DNA of 64,000 bases from Ditylenchus dipsaci (lineage: Eukaryota > Nematoda > Chromadorea > Rhabditida > Anguinidae): positions 62,001-126,000 of the forward strand of contig SADC01001377.1 of assembly GCA_004194705.1 (NCBI GenBank). The letters run 5' to 3'. A program made the translations under genes and the position numbers. Positions 51,410-63,690 of this stretch are shown here, one piece after another. The number at the start of each line of letters is the position of its first letter. Position 1 is the first letter of the stretch. The notes under the pieces are model-generated. The model worked only from the letters and a program-made list of their open reading frames with translations, did no database searches and was not told the origin of the DNA.

Positions 51410-52875
51410 AGTACACAATGTGTGTGTCGCCTGACAGCGCCCAAAATTATCTCAATCGTAGTTCTTTTCATCTTTAACCTACAGTAAACACGTTTTTAGG
51501 ATTAAGAAAGCACTTTTTCCCGAGAAAAAAAATTTCAGGAAATTTTTGTTGCCTTGGTACCCCGAGGCAAAAATGTGAAAAATATTCAAAAAAAATATTT
51601 TTTTTGAATTGGCGCCAAAAAATTTTGAAGGGAATAAGGGCTGTATAGCGGGTGACACGACACTTGCGGCCGTCACTTGCGGCCCGACATTTGGGGCCGA
51701 CACTTGCGGCCGACACTTACGGCCCAACATTTGCAGCCCGGTACCTGGTGATGAAATTTTCGATTCGATTCGTTGGCTTTTCGCCTGAGCCGAGAACTTT
51801 TTGAGTGCTAGGCTGAATCAATGGATGGCTGGGTACTTTGGCCCGGTCTTGTAACAGGAGGAAAAAAAAGAAAAATTGTGGCAAAAAACAAAGATGTTGA
51901 ACATGGTTTTGAATAACTCTGGTATGCATGCTTTTTCATGCATCCAGGTCACTTTCGAGTGATTTGCGTCTAAGGTATGTGGGTGTGCGCATCTCAACTC
52001 CAAGCCCCGAAGGGGGCGCAGGGGCTTGAGAGTTAGAGATGCGCATACCCACATACCTTAGACATGATTCCGAGAAGTACTCTTGATCAAAAAATGCATA
52101 TAGAGACTCTTTTTGCCAAGTGCTATGTTGAAAAACATGGCAAAGCAGCCAAATAAGTTACTTAACCTAGCCCCTGTATTATGGCTTTCTCGTCCCAGTA
52201 CAACCCTCAACTATTTTTAAATAGCTTTTCTGGACCTTTAAGTATCGGGCCGCAAGTGTCGGCCGCAAGTTTCCGGGCCGCAAGTGTCATATAACCGTAT
52301 AGCGAGGAGAGGGAATAAAAGAAAAACAAAAAAAACGTTAGAAAGTAAATGCTTGTGTTAAGTCGACTGTCTTACCCTGTTTTTCAACATGAGACGGGGC
52401 AAAAATAGACTCTATATGCATTTTGATCAAGAGTACTTCTCGGAATCATGTCTAAGGTAAGTGAGTGCGCGCATCTCTAACTCCAAGCTCCCAGCGCCAA
52501 CTTCGGGGTGCAAGGGGATGCATGAAAAAGCATGCATACCAGAGTTTATTCATGCTTTAGGCCCAGTATTCAAAACTATGTTCAACATCTTCTTGTTAGT
52601 GGGCCTCGTGTGTTTAATGGCCCCTTTTTATTCCCTTCCCCTCCCTACACAGCTTTTATTCCTTTTAAAAATGTTTGGCGCCAATTCAAAAAACATTTGT
52701 AATGGATATTTTTCACATTTTTAGCCTTCGGGGACCAAGAATTTCTGAAATTTTTTTTCTCTCGGGAAAAAGTGCTTTCCCAATCTTAAAAACGTGTTTT
52801 CTGCACGTTAAATATGAAAAGAACCACGATTGAGATGATTTTGGGCGCTTTCAGGCGACACACATTGTATACTTT
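51410..52875. mobile_element. 1.46 kb foldback
   Basis: Left GTACACAATGTGTGTGTCGC, CTGACAGCGCCCAAAATTA and TCGTAGTTCTTTTCAT are mirrored at 52805-52875. The inner part includes GGCCGCAAGTGTC-like words and the CTTTCGAGTGATTTGC / GCGCATCTC block found in the 42905-44025 element, so the two are related. No transposase frame. Confidence 0.75.
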
Positions 52876-52977
52876 AGCCTGTTTGAGTGTCACTGGAAAA
52901 TTGAGCTCTATTAAAATTCTGTCCAGCATTTTGGTTTTTATATTTGTTTTGTGTTTTGTTCGCAGTGAAGCATGACG

Positions 52978-55900
52978 TCACTTGTGTCCAACAGTGTGTT
53001 TAGCTAACAATCGGTCAGCCAAAGCTGATTTTTCCTTCAGTTTCTTGCGCTCTTCAACAGCTGCCCTAAAAATGGTATGTATAAAAATGGTTTTCTCTAA
53101 TTACTCTCGAGCCTCCAAAAACTACTGGGTCTCTAATAACTCCATGTCCAGAAGGCAATTTTACCTACAAAGTTTTTACCCAAAAAATTATTTGAATGAA
53201 AGAATTTGATATATTTAAGTTTGAATCACGCTATTTTTGCCCCAGATTATTCCTATAGAACTGTATAATTCAATACTCTTTGAATGAAAGGATGCTGTTG
53301 AGGTATCGAAAGGAAGTTGAAGTCGTATACAAATGAATTCAAGCAGAAGTCATCAAATACGCAAGTGATCTTTCCGAAACCAATGCCGCTAAAACATAGT
53401 CCGTTCGTGACTGGGTCAACTACAAAGAAAAGAAAATTAAATTCAATGGTACTGTTTTACCCTTTAAGCATTTAGTTTTTCATTTACAGTGAATAATCAC
53501 TGATCGTAAAAGAAAAAAAACCGACTGGCAGGTGGTGGAAGAAAGCTGATGTTTGCAGACATTTACAAACCAGCATGCTCAGTGGGTTCGGCAGCATTAT
53601 CTACAGAAGCACCACATTTGTCGCAGGGTAATACAGCAGCAGGGTGAGCGCATGTTCAACGCGGAATTAGACGAAGAACAATTCAAGGTTTCATTTTTCT
53701 GTTACGATATTTTTTTAACGATGTATTTCAGGCTAGCATCAGTTGGTTAAATAAATTTCTGAAGACGCACAACTTCCGTCTCCGAGTTCCTATGACATTC
53801 TGCCCAGAGCCTGCTCAAGAATATGAACAAGAACTAGAAGTATGGATGTGGAGCGGAATCAAGAAGAAGTTGATGGAGAACAACAGAATGAAGAGAACTG
53901 ATTTTTGACCATTCACTCATTGAATTTTGATGATTTTGTTGTTGAAACAGATTGATCATTATTATTTTTTTCATCTCATAAATCTTTGCTATATTTTTCT
54001 ACACTTTGGAATATTGTGGCGTTGAAAAATACCTCCAGGTATTTTTCAAAACAAAAATACCCACCCCCCCCCCGCCAATTGAGAAATAACTCCCCGGGAG
54101 TTATTAGAGGAGATACTGTATTTAAAAAATTACACAGCTAGTTTTTTGTTGGCAACATTAGAAGAACGAAGTCCAGCGTGAATTAGCACTTGGGTAAACA
54201 CATCTCGCTAAATTTGATCAATTTTTAATAGGTAAAGATTGTTTACACATAATGCTCGGACCCTATTAATTTATAATCTTGGCGAACCCATAAAAACCTT
54301 AGCCAAACTGAGCAGGTTATCATATGCAAAATAAGGGATTCTTGAGCCCTCGGGTGTCTTTGGAGTTTTTCGGATTTGAAAAAATCAATAAAATAAATTT
54401 CAAAGACGATATGTAAATATGGTACGTAAAATTAGCTACCATGGGGACTTATTAGAGATAAAGTCAAATATCCAATATAAAGCCACCCGGGGGACCGCCT
54501 AAAGGTGGCCTTATATCGGGGTTGCCTTATATCGGAGTTCGACTCTAGAACAGTATAGCAAATATCAATGGACGATACGTAAAAATGCCCCTTTTGGCGA
54601 AAATGTGCCCCTTTTTGTGAAAATGTGCCCCTTTTGTGGAAAAATTGCCTCTTTTTATGAAAAATTGCCTCCTTTATGTGAAAAAGTGTCCTCTTTGGGT
54701 TTAAAGTGCCCCTTTTTGTAGAAAAGTGCCTTCTTTTTGGCAGGATTCGAACCAGCAACATCGGCCATGAGTATATGAAGCAAAGAGGACACTGCCCCCT
54801 CCCCCAGATTACCCCTGGATAAAACCAATTATTTTGGCCTTTTGGCCACTCCGGAGTGGTTTCCGAGCGGTTCTGAAAAAGAGAGGGTTGATGTAGTGCT
54901 TCATATGCTCATAACAAAGGTTGCTGGTTCGAATCCCGCCACAACCAGGGCACTTTTCACAAAAAGGGGGCATTTTTCCGTTTTTCCAATATCAATTGAA
55001 AAACACCTGTGCATGACTTCCACCAATCTGGAATATTTGGGTGCGAATGGGGTACAGTTTTTCGAACGCAGCATCACAACGACCTTCATTGAAGTCGACT
55101 ATGGCGTCACACAACAGCTCGCCCAAATCACGCATAATACGCCAATTGTCGTGCCCAGCGCCTTCCCTAAAATATTTTTTGTTCGATACAACGTTAAAAT
55201 TTGCTAACAACTTACTTTACAAAATCGGAAACGCTACGGCCATGCATATTCCTCATTTCCTCGGTCCCTACCCTGGACAGGGCCATTGAGATGTGGGCGT
55301 CATTAAAGGCGAGAATGTGGTCGTCTATATGAGGCGATATCACTTCCAGCAACTCATTCCACCTGTCCAATCCAACATCCACACCCTCCATTTCCAGACG
55401 GAGCAGCAGAGAAGTGGCATCCACCATATCCAGCATCATCTTGGAAGATTTGCTTCGCTCACAGATTTGACTAATAGTGACTTTTTTAGGGAATTCATTC
55501 TACTTCAACATACCTGTCGAAAATAGTAAGAGCTGCTTTATAATCACCTTTTTCGATGTGAAAAAGGGCTAAAAATACCACTGTGATTGACTATTCCATT
55601 TAATAAGAGTTGGTGGTGGTCACCTGTGTGCCTGAATAGATAAGTTTCTTGATTGATGAAATTTAAAAAAATGGTATCTACCAGTAATTGTGACAGGCCA
55701 GCATCCAGCAAGGCTGCAATATAATTGGTATGTAATCTTTTAGATTTTATGCACGACATGACATATATGGTATAAATTTCCAGTAGCTGGATAGCGGAAT
55801 AGAAAATGACGAGAATCTAAGGTAACGAGCTCACCCATGTTGTACAGGACTGTCGATTTTTCCCCAAAAATTAACCCTACGACGACCACGTCGACCACAA

Positions 55901-58900
55901 AGTGGTCGTCTTACATTTGTAGCCTTGGTTTGGCTCTCATAAAGCACGTTCAAAGAACGGGTAATGAAATCTGAGAAGATAATGCTCTGGGCTTCAAAAT
56001 GAGAAATTTAACAAGCTGATGAGAAACTACCACCAATTTTTCACTAAAAATGAGAAAGTGTATTCCGATTGGCCACTGCTGCTTGACGCAGCTCTTGACG
56101 TAAAGCTAAGGCTCACATGTAAAAGCATCAGAGAAAATTATGAAAAAATCACTTATCTAATTTGTGAACTGGGTGGCAACCTTTTTCCAAACGAACGATT
56201 GCAGCTGACAGAGCTTCACGCATTCCACTTGCAGCTTCTGCTTGATGGCTTCTTCTCATATAAATACCTTTCACCTGTGATGACATAAGTAACTGGACAA
56301 ATATTTATAAATTTGCACCGCGCTAATGCTTTTGGGCTCACAAAAGTGTTCATTGTTTGGCTCGAGGTCAATCCAAGTGCTGGTGGAAACTGCCGCTTTC
56401 TCGCTGGCAACTTTGGTTTTTTTCTACTAGACTTCTTGCATGCAATGAGCGGCACCCACAGCATTCGTAGAACACCGTCTTTTCTTGGAATCTTTGTGCG
56501 GTGATTTGACCAAGTATAGCACTTTAAAGAATCTTCTGCTTAGAGAGATATTGTAGAATTAAAAATCAGGCGCCAGATTCACGACAAATGGCGCCAGATT
56601 TCGACAAATTGTCAATTCAACCATTTGAGATTAATCTCGGCTTTAATCTCATTTACCGACCCTAGTCTCCACCAGCTCTTTCTTTAGAACCCGTAATCTT
56701 TCGTTTAATACCGACTTTTCTACATGACTGTTTGTCTTAAACTTGTTCAGGATGACTTCCTCTACACGATAGGCAAACAATTGAGGTCAAAATTTCTGAG
56801 GCAACAGGATGTATAGGAAAAGGCTGCTAAAATTTAAGAAAAAAGGATTTTTAAAACTGGAAAACAATTTTGACATTGTTTTCTGAAATTTTTGTGAAAA
56901 AGAACTCAAAAATGTGACCAATGCATGTTCAGCGAGAAATTCTGAGCTAGATAGATTATTCAGAAATTGAACATTTTAAAAACATTTTGGATGATATAAT
57001 GACAACTTACCGACCAATCCTCATTAGAAGACTCCATGAATTCAATTCCCTGATCATGTTCACCCTTCATTTCGTAGCAATGAGCAACAGCGTGAGTAGC
57101 CCAGCAATCCTGTCTATTGATCTCCAAAGCTGCATGTCCGTGTTTCATGGCATTTAGGTAATCTTAAATAGTTGGAAATATTCATTAAAGTTAGGGGTAT
57201 AGGGTATGAAAAATGTTCACGTAAGCATTTAAACCCATTTTTGAACCGATCCTGCGCTATCTTTTCAAAAAATACTTAAAAATCGAAACCTCACCAGGGC
57301 TATTTAAAAAAAATAAACCTGCGGCTTCCCTTCCAGCTTCTAAAGTAATATTTTTCACCCTCCATCTCTAACATCCGGCTTTGAAGTGGAGGCCAGAAGC
57401 CATGGCTTCTTTCCGAACGTTACTTCCAGAGGTTTGCAAATAGTACCGAAAATATTCTGTACAGAATTTCCGGCTGATCATTGAGACTAGCACCAAGATT
57501 TTTAATTTAAAACCAAGATTTCGTAAAAGAACTTGGTCAAAAACAAAAAATTTCTAGGTTGATATGCGATTGGGAACCAAGCAAAATGGTTTTGAAAATT
57601 GATCAATTTTTAGCACAATTTGTATGAAAAATCAAAAATGTTTAAAAAAATTGATCAGTGCTGTGCATTACTCAATTTAAACTTTTTTTAAATGTCATAT
57701 TCAGTCGTGTTGGCACAAAATTTGTGCCAGCGACAGAGTGCGACGATTAAATTGCGACAATTCAAGGTGAGACAAACATTTAAAAACTGTCGCAATATGA
57801 TTTTGCCGCAATTTGAATCGTCGCACTCTGTCGCTGGCCGAAATTTGTTGATGGTTTTATGTAGCACATGTAAGTCCAAATTTATAAAAAAAACAATTAC
57901 CTCCACATTCCTCTAGTCCAAAAGCATACATCCCGTGCAAATAGCTGTACATTGGAATTTCTGGCTTCCATTTGGATATAACCCTCTAAATTTTGTATTA
58001 GATACACTGTTTTAGTTGACAAACTTAGGTGAATTACTTCCACACTGTCTCTTTTGCCTAGACTGTCACCCATAAAAACTGCAATGTGTTTACGATTATT
58101 TTTTTTTCAAGAGCACAAACAATCGGAATTTAGGCACAAAGACGTTCACAAGATTTTAAACAATTCTAAAGTATTCTATTTGTGGTATAGACTAGGGTGC
58201 AAATTCACTGGTCTAAAAGAAGTTTTTAAATTTAACTCTGCTGAAATCTCCTAAAATCCAGCTAACGTCTGCGCACCAAAAACTTGCTTACAGTAAGCGT
58301 CATGAGAGAATTTTATGGCCATCAAATCAGTGGGGTGTTCAGCCAATATCTAGATTGAATTGTTTAGAAATCTGAATTCAGAAGTTTTGTCCACCTTCTC
58401 CCACTCTACACAAGCGCTTCTCATCTCCCTGCACAAAATTTGTAAACAGTCTGTTAACCAAATTCCACTTTACCCATGTGCAAAATAGTTAACAGCTTTC
58501 ACATGTTTTTCTTCTGAAACTATTGAGTTTATACACCAAAAATGTCTAAAATACACCTCTAGGCGTGCAATTTTTAGCCATCTCTAGCAGATTCTGAAGT
58601 TGTTGTCGATATGATTTGTCACGATACACCGACCTTCCAGTTCCCATCGCGTCCATTCCCAAAACCAGACATTTGCCCATTACTGAACATCGATGATATT
58701 AATAAATAAATGCACTAGGTCAGCTATAATATAGCTTTGTTTTATTTACATTTTATTTTAGGACCACGAATTAAACAAGTGCCCACAACAGGTCAGGGCT
58801 ACAACATAGTCTGAAAAAATTAATTACAAAAACACCGTAAACGCAAGTAAACGCAAGCAGGGGAAAATTACACTATACCCCCAGCACTCGATTACAATTT

Positions 58901-61380
58901 ATCCCCAGCGGCCGATTTAGCTTGGAGACAAGGAAAATACAATCTAAAAAAACTCTAAAAAAATTAACCAACAATATTTTTGAGGAAAATCATTTAAAAG
59001 TGTAAATAAGCAGTTTTTTAAACCTTTTGAGAAGACATTAATACAGTTAAGTGCCATTTTTTGCTTTCGTGTCTCAATTTTGCACAATTTTTAAACAACG
59101 TATATTTTCTATCATTTTCCATTTTTAGTCGTGTTTTAGTCGTGTTCTTGCTTTTTTGTGTGCTCCAAGATTTTGTTTTCATCGTTCCGTCTCATTTACT
59201 TTATTCATCATCACACATCGTTCTGTTTTTAAAAGCTATGTCTCTGATTTTGTATGGCGCCGAAAGTTCGGTGGAAATGATATTATGTTCTTTTTATGGT
59301 CAGAAATTGTTGACTTGTATCTATGTGAATAAATGAAAGATGTTTGTCGCATCAAAGAAAAATAAAATCCAAAACTGGGAGTGTGGGGCTAAACCGAATT
59401 AGTACCGGTTTTGGTTTTTCGGGGGTCGTCTGGGGGGGGGGGGAGTAAACTTTTTGCGAAAAAGCGATTGGACGAATCATATTCCAGTCCGATCGGTTAA
59501 ATCGCTCAGAATTTCACCCTGAAGCACTGGAAACCACCAAAACCTGGAATTCCGAGCGATTTAACCGATAGGACTGGAAATCTAATCCGCCCAATCGCTT
59601 TTTCGCAAAAAGTTTACTCCCCCCCCCCAGACGACCCCCCCCCCCAAAAACCAAAAATTTTGGCCTTTTGGCCATTCCGGAGTGGGTCCTGAGCCATCTG
59701 GTCTTTGGCCACCTTGAATTTCACACAAAAAAATTTTAGATAAGTGATTTCGTGAGATAAGTGATTTAGATAAGTAATTTCGAAAATAAGTGATTTCGTG
59801 TCGAGAATCAAATTAGCTGTGATTCAAATTAGACAAATAAATTTGAATCACTAAAAGCGATGATTTAAATTAGCTGTGATTCAAATTACACCAAAAAAAT
59901 TATATTTTAATTTGAATATAGCTAATTTGAATCGTGACAAAAGCGCGAAATCACGTTTTTAATTTGAATCATTGATTCAAATTGCCAACACTGCTCTCAA
60001 CTATTGGAACACTATCAACTATCAACTGTCTACTCTCAAGTCTCAACTATTACTCTCAACTATCAATTGTTGGAACACTATCACTCTCAACTATCAACTA
60101 TCTACTCTCAACTCTCATCTGTTGGAATGGGCCCTTGATGTGAACTGGAATAAGAGATTGAAGGAGAGAATTCGCCATTTCTATAAAATCTGGCTGAACA
60201 ATGAGGATCGACATGAATGGACAGCAGCAGGCCACCTCAAAGCACCATCGTTGGAAGTTGTACTAGATTCAAATGGCATGGCAGGATATTTCCAAAGATA
60301 CCATCATCAAGTCATTTCAAGGTCTAATTTTTCCATTCTTGCCTTTATTGTTCTTTATCTATCTTTCTGCCTGTGCTATTACTACACCGACCGACGGATC
60401 CGGGTGTAATCGAATTACTTGTTTTAAAAAAAGATGGATCGATTAATATTTTCGGCCTAGACATTCTCCGCGACATCAGATGTCAGGAGAAGGCTCAAGA
60501 CGGAAGAAACGATCACGAAAGCGACGAATTCTCAGAGGGTGAAGAAGTAGAATTAGAGGGAGTTACCGATACTGACCAGCTTTTGTTTGAGTGATGTTTA
60601 TAAATAATCAGCGCTTAATAAATGTTTGTTCTCGTTTATCTTCGTGTTCATAAACATATAGGGGTGGTTAATTATTTTTTAATAGGGTGCTTGGGGTGGG
60701 TAATTATTAGAGGGTGTGTAATTATTTTTCAATGGGGTGCCTGGGGTGGGTAATTAATAGAGGGTGGGTAATTATTAGAGGTTATACGGTATACCTAAAA
60801 TTTAATTCTAGGCCTTGTTTTGTTAGAAACCAGGCTGAAAAATCTGTACGGAAGTTCAATGACTCGAAAAAATTCACGAAAACAGGTTACCATGCCCCGT
60901 TAACCGACCGCAAGACAACATGGGAACCGTAAGCCGAAGTTTTTTTATAAAAACCTTTTACTGTTAGTTATTGTTAATCGAGGGACCCGAATAACCGAAT
61001 CGTGGCCAGTTCCCACATTACTCAAATGCTGTAAAATAAAGCTCACTAAAGTCAGGCTCTGACTCCATCATAGTTTCAGTGGTTTTGATTATTCCACCTA
61101 GTTGTTCACAATCGATCCAAGACACCAATTGTCTGAAACTGGCAACTTAGTTTTGTTTTTTAGATATGGTCAAAACCTCAGAACAGCATCAAACATTTTG
61201 GCTGCTTGGTTGGAACTGCAGGTTAATTCCAGCCCGCTGTCTTTCCATTGCTACCAAATTTTAGCTTTTTAATCAATGTGTTTAGGTAAAAAGAAGATAC
61301 CTTGACATCGTAGAGATTGTCGGCACACCAGCTTGCCATTGATTTACAAGGTCTAGTAAGAGATTCTGAAAACTAACCAT
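52978..61380 (-). CDS. ttc38: Tetratricopeptide repeat protein 38 (TTC38) homolog, 17 exons
   Basis: A cytoplasmic TPR-like protein with no established activity. Exons in transcript order: 61380-61301, 61215-61177, 61132-61047, 58682-58557, 58513-58474, 58428-58395, 58349-58292, 58078-58038, 57985-57901, 57162-57011, 55713-55682, 55631-55624, 55568-55514, 55470-55216, 55166-55007, 54207-54134, 53065-52978. They add to 1413 bases, 470 codons plus stop, in one unbroken frame; human TTC38 is of the same size. Key blocks: MVSFQNLLLD start, [153 protein letters not shown]. No frameshift is needed. Introns host antisense transposase pieces. Confidence 0.92.
53285..53908 (+). pseudogene. CENP-B/pogo-type transposase N-terminal region, decayed
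   Basis: The plus-strand pieces fall in the order of a Tc5/CENP-B DNA-binding region. First comes YTNEFKQK, then VIKYASDLSETNAAKT and VRDWVNY. Next are GGGRKLMFADIY and QHAQWVRQHYLQKHHICRRV. After a short intron (about 53686-53733) come ASISWLNKFLKTHNFRLRVP, EPAQEYEQELEVWM and a TGA at 53906-53908. At least two frame shifts and an in-frame stop separate the blocks. It lies wholly inside the last intron of the TTC38 homolog, on the opposite strand. No DDE catalytic part follows. Confidence 0.65.
54430..54960. repeat. Dispersed repeats in the TTC38 penultimate introns
   Basis: Iterated AAAATGTGCCCCTTTTTGTG units at 54580-54730 match those at 350-430. They are followed by TTTTGGCCACTCCGGAGTGG and a tRNA-like block with CTGGTTCGAATCCCGCC at 54925-54945. 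Non-coding. Confidence 0.65.
55624..55631 (-). other. 8-base microexon of the TTC38 homolog
   Basis: GCACACAG lies between acceptor CTATTCAG and donor GTGACC. Skipping it or extending it breaks the conserved reading [13 protein letters not shown]. Including it completes Trp, adds His-Thr and starts Ala, matching the H-x-A position of the family. Confidence 0.75.
59395..59690. mobile_element. Foldback related to 28880-29160
   Basis: GGGAGTAAACTTTTTGCGAA, GCGATTGGACGAATC and CGGTTAAATCGCTCAGAAT are mirrored by ATTCCGAGCGATTTAACCG and TTTTTCGCAAAAAGTTTACT. Poly-G and poly-C runs lie at the two sides. It sits in TTC38 intron 3. Confidence 0.8.
59735..60122 (+). repeat. GTGATTCAAATTAG and CTCTCAACTATCAACT repeats
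   Basis: The first part (59735-59990) iterates AAGTGATTTCG and TGATTCAAATTAG words. The second (59995-60122) iterates CTCTCAACTATCAACTATC and TTGGAACACTATC. Both are low-complexity and non-coding. Confidence 0.7.
60122..60594 (+). pseudogene. C-terminal part of a pogo/CENP-B-type DDE transposase
   Basis: Blocks, in order: RIRHFYKIWLNNEDRHEW, HLKAPSLEVVLD, then after a one-base shift QMAWQDISKDTIIKSFQ, then CAITTPTDGSGCNRITCFKK, and after an A-run shift DGSINIFGLDILRDIR with a Glu/Asp-rich end EGEEVELEG and stop at 60592-60594. This matches the tail of DDE_1 (pogo-like) proteins, where W-I-S-x-x-I-I-x-S-F precedes a T-x-x-D-G-S motif and an acidic end. The catalytic acids are not in this piece. 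It lies antisense in TTC38 intron 3. Confidence 0.6.
60655..60790 (+). repeat. GGGTGGGTAATTATTAGAGG repeat
   Basis: Four to five units of TGGGGTGGGTAATTATTAG and GGGTGTGTAATTATTTTTC occur in tandem, ending GGTTATACGGTATACC, similar to the right end of the CCGTATTTCCTC MITEs. Confidence 0.65.
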
Positions 61381-61971
61381 TTTGATAACTATTATTGGGC
61401 TGTAGGTATCATAAATGATGACCGAATTTTTATCATTTCTTTTCTCAGTCAAAACAACAACAAATCGATCAATCATTTATTCTCCGTCATTGATTGCTAC
61501 CTTATCCTACCAATCTACCATCTTATTGATTCCTTTTCGCCAAAAGTCTCCCAATCTCTTGGTGAAGAAGATGGTGAGCTAGTTTTCGAGGTCGGCATCA
61601 CTACTGAACATAACACAGCTAGTTTGTTAAATTAACAAACTATATAATATTAACATTGTTAATATAGCAAGCAAAAAATAGATAATCTGACAAAGCGAGA
61701 TCTGGGCTGTAAGGTGAGTGCGTTAACTTCCCAACCGACCTTTTGACTAGCAGTTACCCGGGTATTTACTCATTGGTCAGCCCTAGTATAAACTCTAATA
61801 ATCCACCATCCACACTCCATTTGAAATCGTGTTCTCATCAATTTGTTTTCGACTTAATTTTATAAGACTCTACACATTTTGTAGGCAGCGAAATCAAATG
61901 GCTAGTAACTTACCTCACAACTATCTTTAAAAAGCGAGTCAAAAACATTATATTTAAAATAGAATTACAGT

Positions 61972-63690
61972 CGAACCTGTCTATAACGGGCGGCGGTAAA
62001 TTGAACCTATACAAATTGAACCTCGTAAATTGAACCTGAGGTAAATTGAACCTGAGGTAAATTGAACCTGGGTAAATTGAACCTGAAAATTTGTCTTAAA
62101 AGGATTTTTTATTCAAATGAGATTTTTTCCAGTCCGGTTGCCAGATCACAGTGCTTCAAGAGAGGCAGCATATTCCACCGTGGTCAATTCCCCGTTCGGT
62201 AAATTTACCCGTGGTAAATCTGCACACTAAATTTCTGAAGTCACAGTTTCGAATCCTGGTTCTAGTCAACATAAATTTTTTCTGGGATAACTGTCCTAAA
62301 CTAACTTTTATAAGACCAGTAAGCCTCTGTCGTGTAAACTATTTTCGTCCACTCAATCTATATCCGAGTACAGGTGGTGAATCAAGATGACCACCTGGAA
62401 AATTTTTATATTATGTTTGCAAACTACTCTCTCTGTCCCTAATTTTTTTTAACCTTAATTCTAGGTTTTAATCGGTCGGCTTTTTGGATCGGTTGTTTTG
62501 AAAAAAACCGGTTTTTTTCCGGTTCTGCTAATCGGCCGAATGCGACGCTACTTAACTTTTTCAAAAATAAGTTTTATTCAAACCACTTCTTAACATTCAA
62601 ACATAAGGACAATCATCATCAAACAAATATTCGAAGTTAGAACAGTGTTCCACCTAAGAATTCTTTACAGAATCCTATCCAGTTACCAGGATTCAAAGTT
62701 TCGTAGCCATCCTCGATCGCCTATTCTTGCAAGAACTCCCTAAATTATTGTTGGTCAAAGTAAACGCTTTCAAAAAAATTTACTTGATCAGGCTAGTGTG
62801 TTCTGCGCTATCCCAAGGAGTGAACCATAATAACCCCCTAAACAAATCTATTATGCATATTATTATCTGAAAATGAACACCACTAGAGACCATTGACCCT
62901 AGGATTTTTTTGGCTTGCTTCTGCACTGCCCCTTACATTATTTTTAGTTCCACCTTGATTTTGTCGGCGTAATGATTGTGAGACGTCGTTACTTTCACCA
63001 TGTCATCGAAAGTTGAAGCTCTTCCTATTCGGATATGCCATGAAAACCAAAAAACATAAATAAGGTTTTAAAAATACCTGGGCATACGCTCTCCACTTTT
63101 CAATCCACTCCAAGCTGGTAAAACATGCAGTGCCAGTAAGTTTGCTTTTCTATTTGCTCTTTTTGCCAGTATATATATTCCTCAAAAAGACCCATCGGTT
63201 CGTTCTTCTCGCTTAAAAGCATCTTCATTTTGAACTACTAAAACGAAGCTCAACAATTGGCCAAAAAGTGGAAAGGGAATATATGTACAAATGATGACCG
63301 ACACTTAGTTGCCAACACTTGGCGATCTACATATACCTCAACCACTAAACTACCACGAAGCTATCACCCAAGTAACACTATCCAGATGAGAGAGAACTGG
63401 GTAGCGCAACCACAAAAATGCTTTCAGATATTAGGTCGAGCTCATACTATGGAGTCGACCTAATATCCTTGTGGTTTCCTACCCTTTCCTGGTGCTTACC
63501 TATCACCGAGATGGTTACTTTTCATACGCCGGAAAAATTTAAAAAAGTTCTGATAAAAATAGTCTCAAGACAAATTTTCAGGTTCAATTTACCCAGGTTC
63601 AATTTACCTCAGGTTCAATTTACCGAGGTCCAATTTGTATAGGTTCAATTTGTATAGGTTCAATTTACCTAGAGCCGTCTATAACATAAT
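61972..63690. mobile_element. 1.7 kb element with iterated GGTAAATTGAACCTG ends
   Basis: The left end has five or more units of AGGTAAATTGAACCTG (61990-62085) after TGTCTATAACGGGCGG. The right end has the inverse (CAGGTTCAATTTACC, repeated) at 63578-63672 followed by CCGTCTATAAC. The interior is unique-looking. On the minus strand at 63000-63140 it holds a short possible exon (CFTSLEWIEKWRAYAQ before a GTATTT donor) and a second open block ending DKIKVELKIM. I do not recognise a protein. Confidence 0.65.

Larger units (their letters stand above)
48251..52977. other. Repeat-filled interval without a supported gene
   Basis: This 4.7 kb stretch contains a foldback at 48530-48890 (TTTTCTGTAGCAAATTTA arms) and two TGTCCCGCGGGACA arrays. 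It also has a foldback at 49665-49945 (GGCGTTTGTCCCCC arms), C/A-rich minisatellite at 50190-50290, GGCTCTGGCTCCGA units at 50900-51030, and a 1.46 kb foldback at 51410-52875. No exon with recognisable protein content was found. Confidence 0.6.

Noticed and set aside
59061..59336. 91-codon hydrophobic plus-strand frame
   Set aside because: It lies in a TTC38 intron, is Phe/Leu/Ser-rich as expected from T-rich DNA, and has no recognised features.
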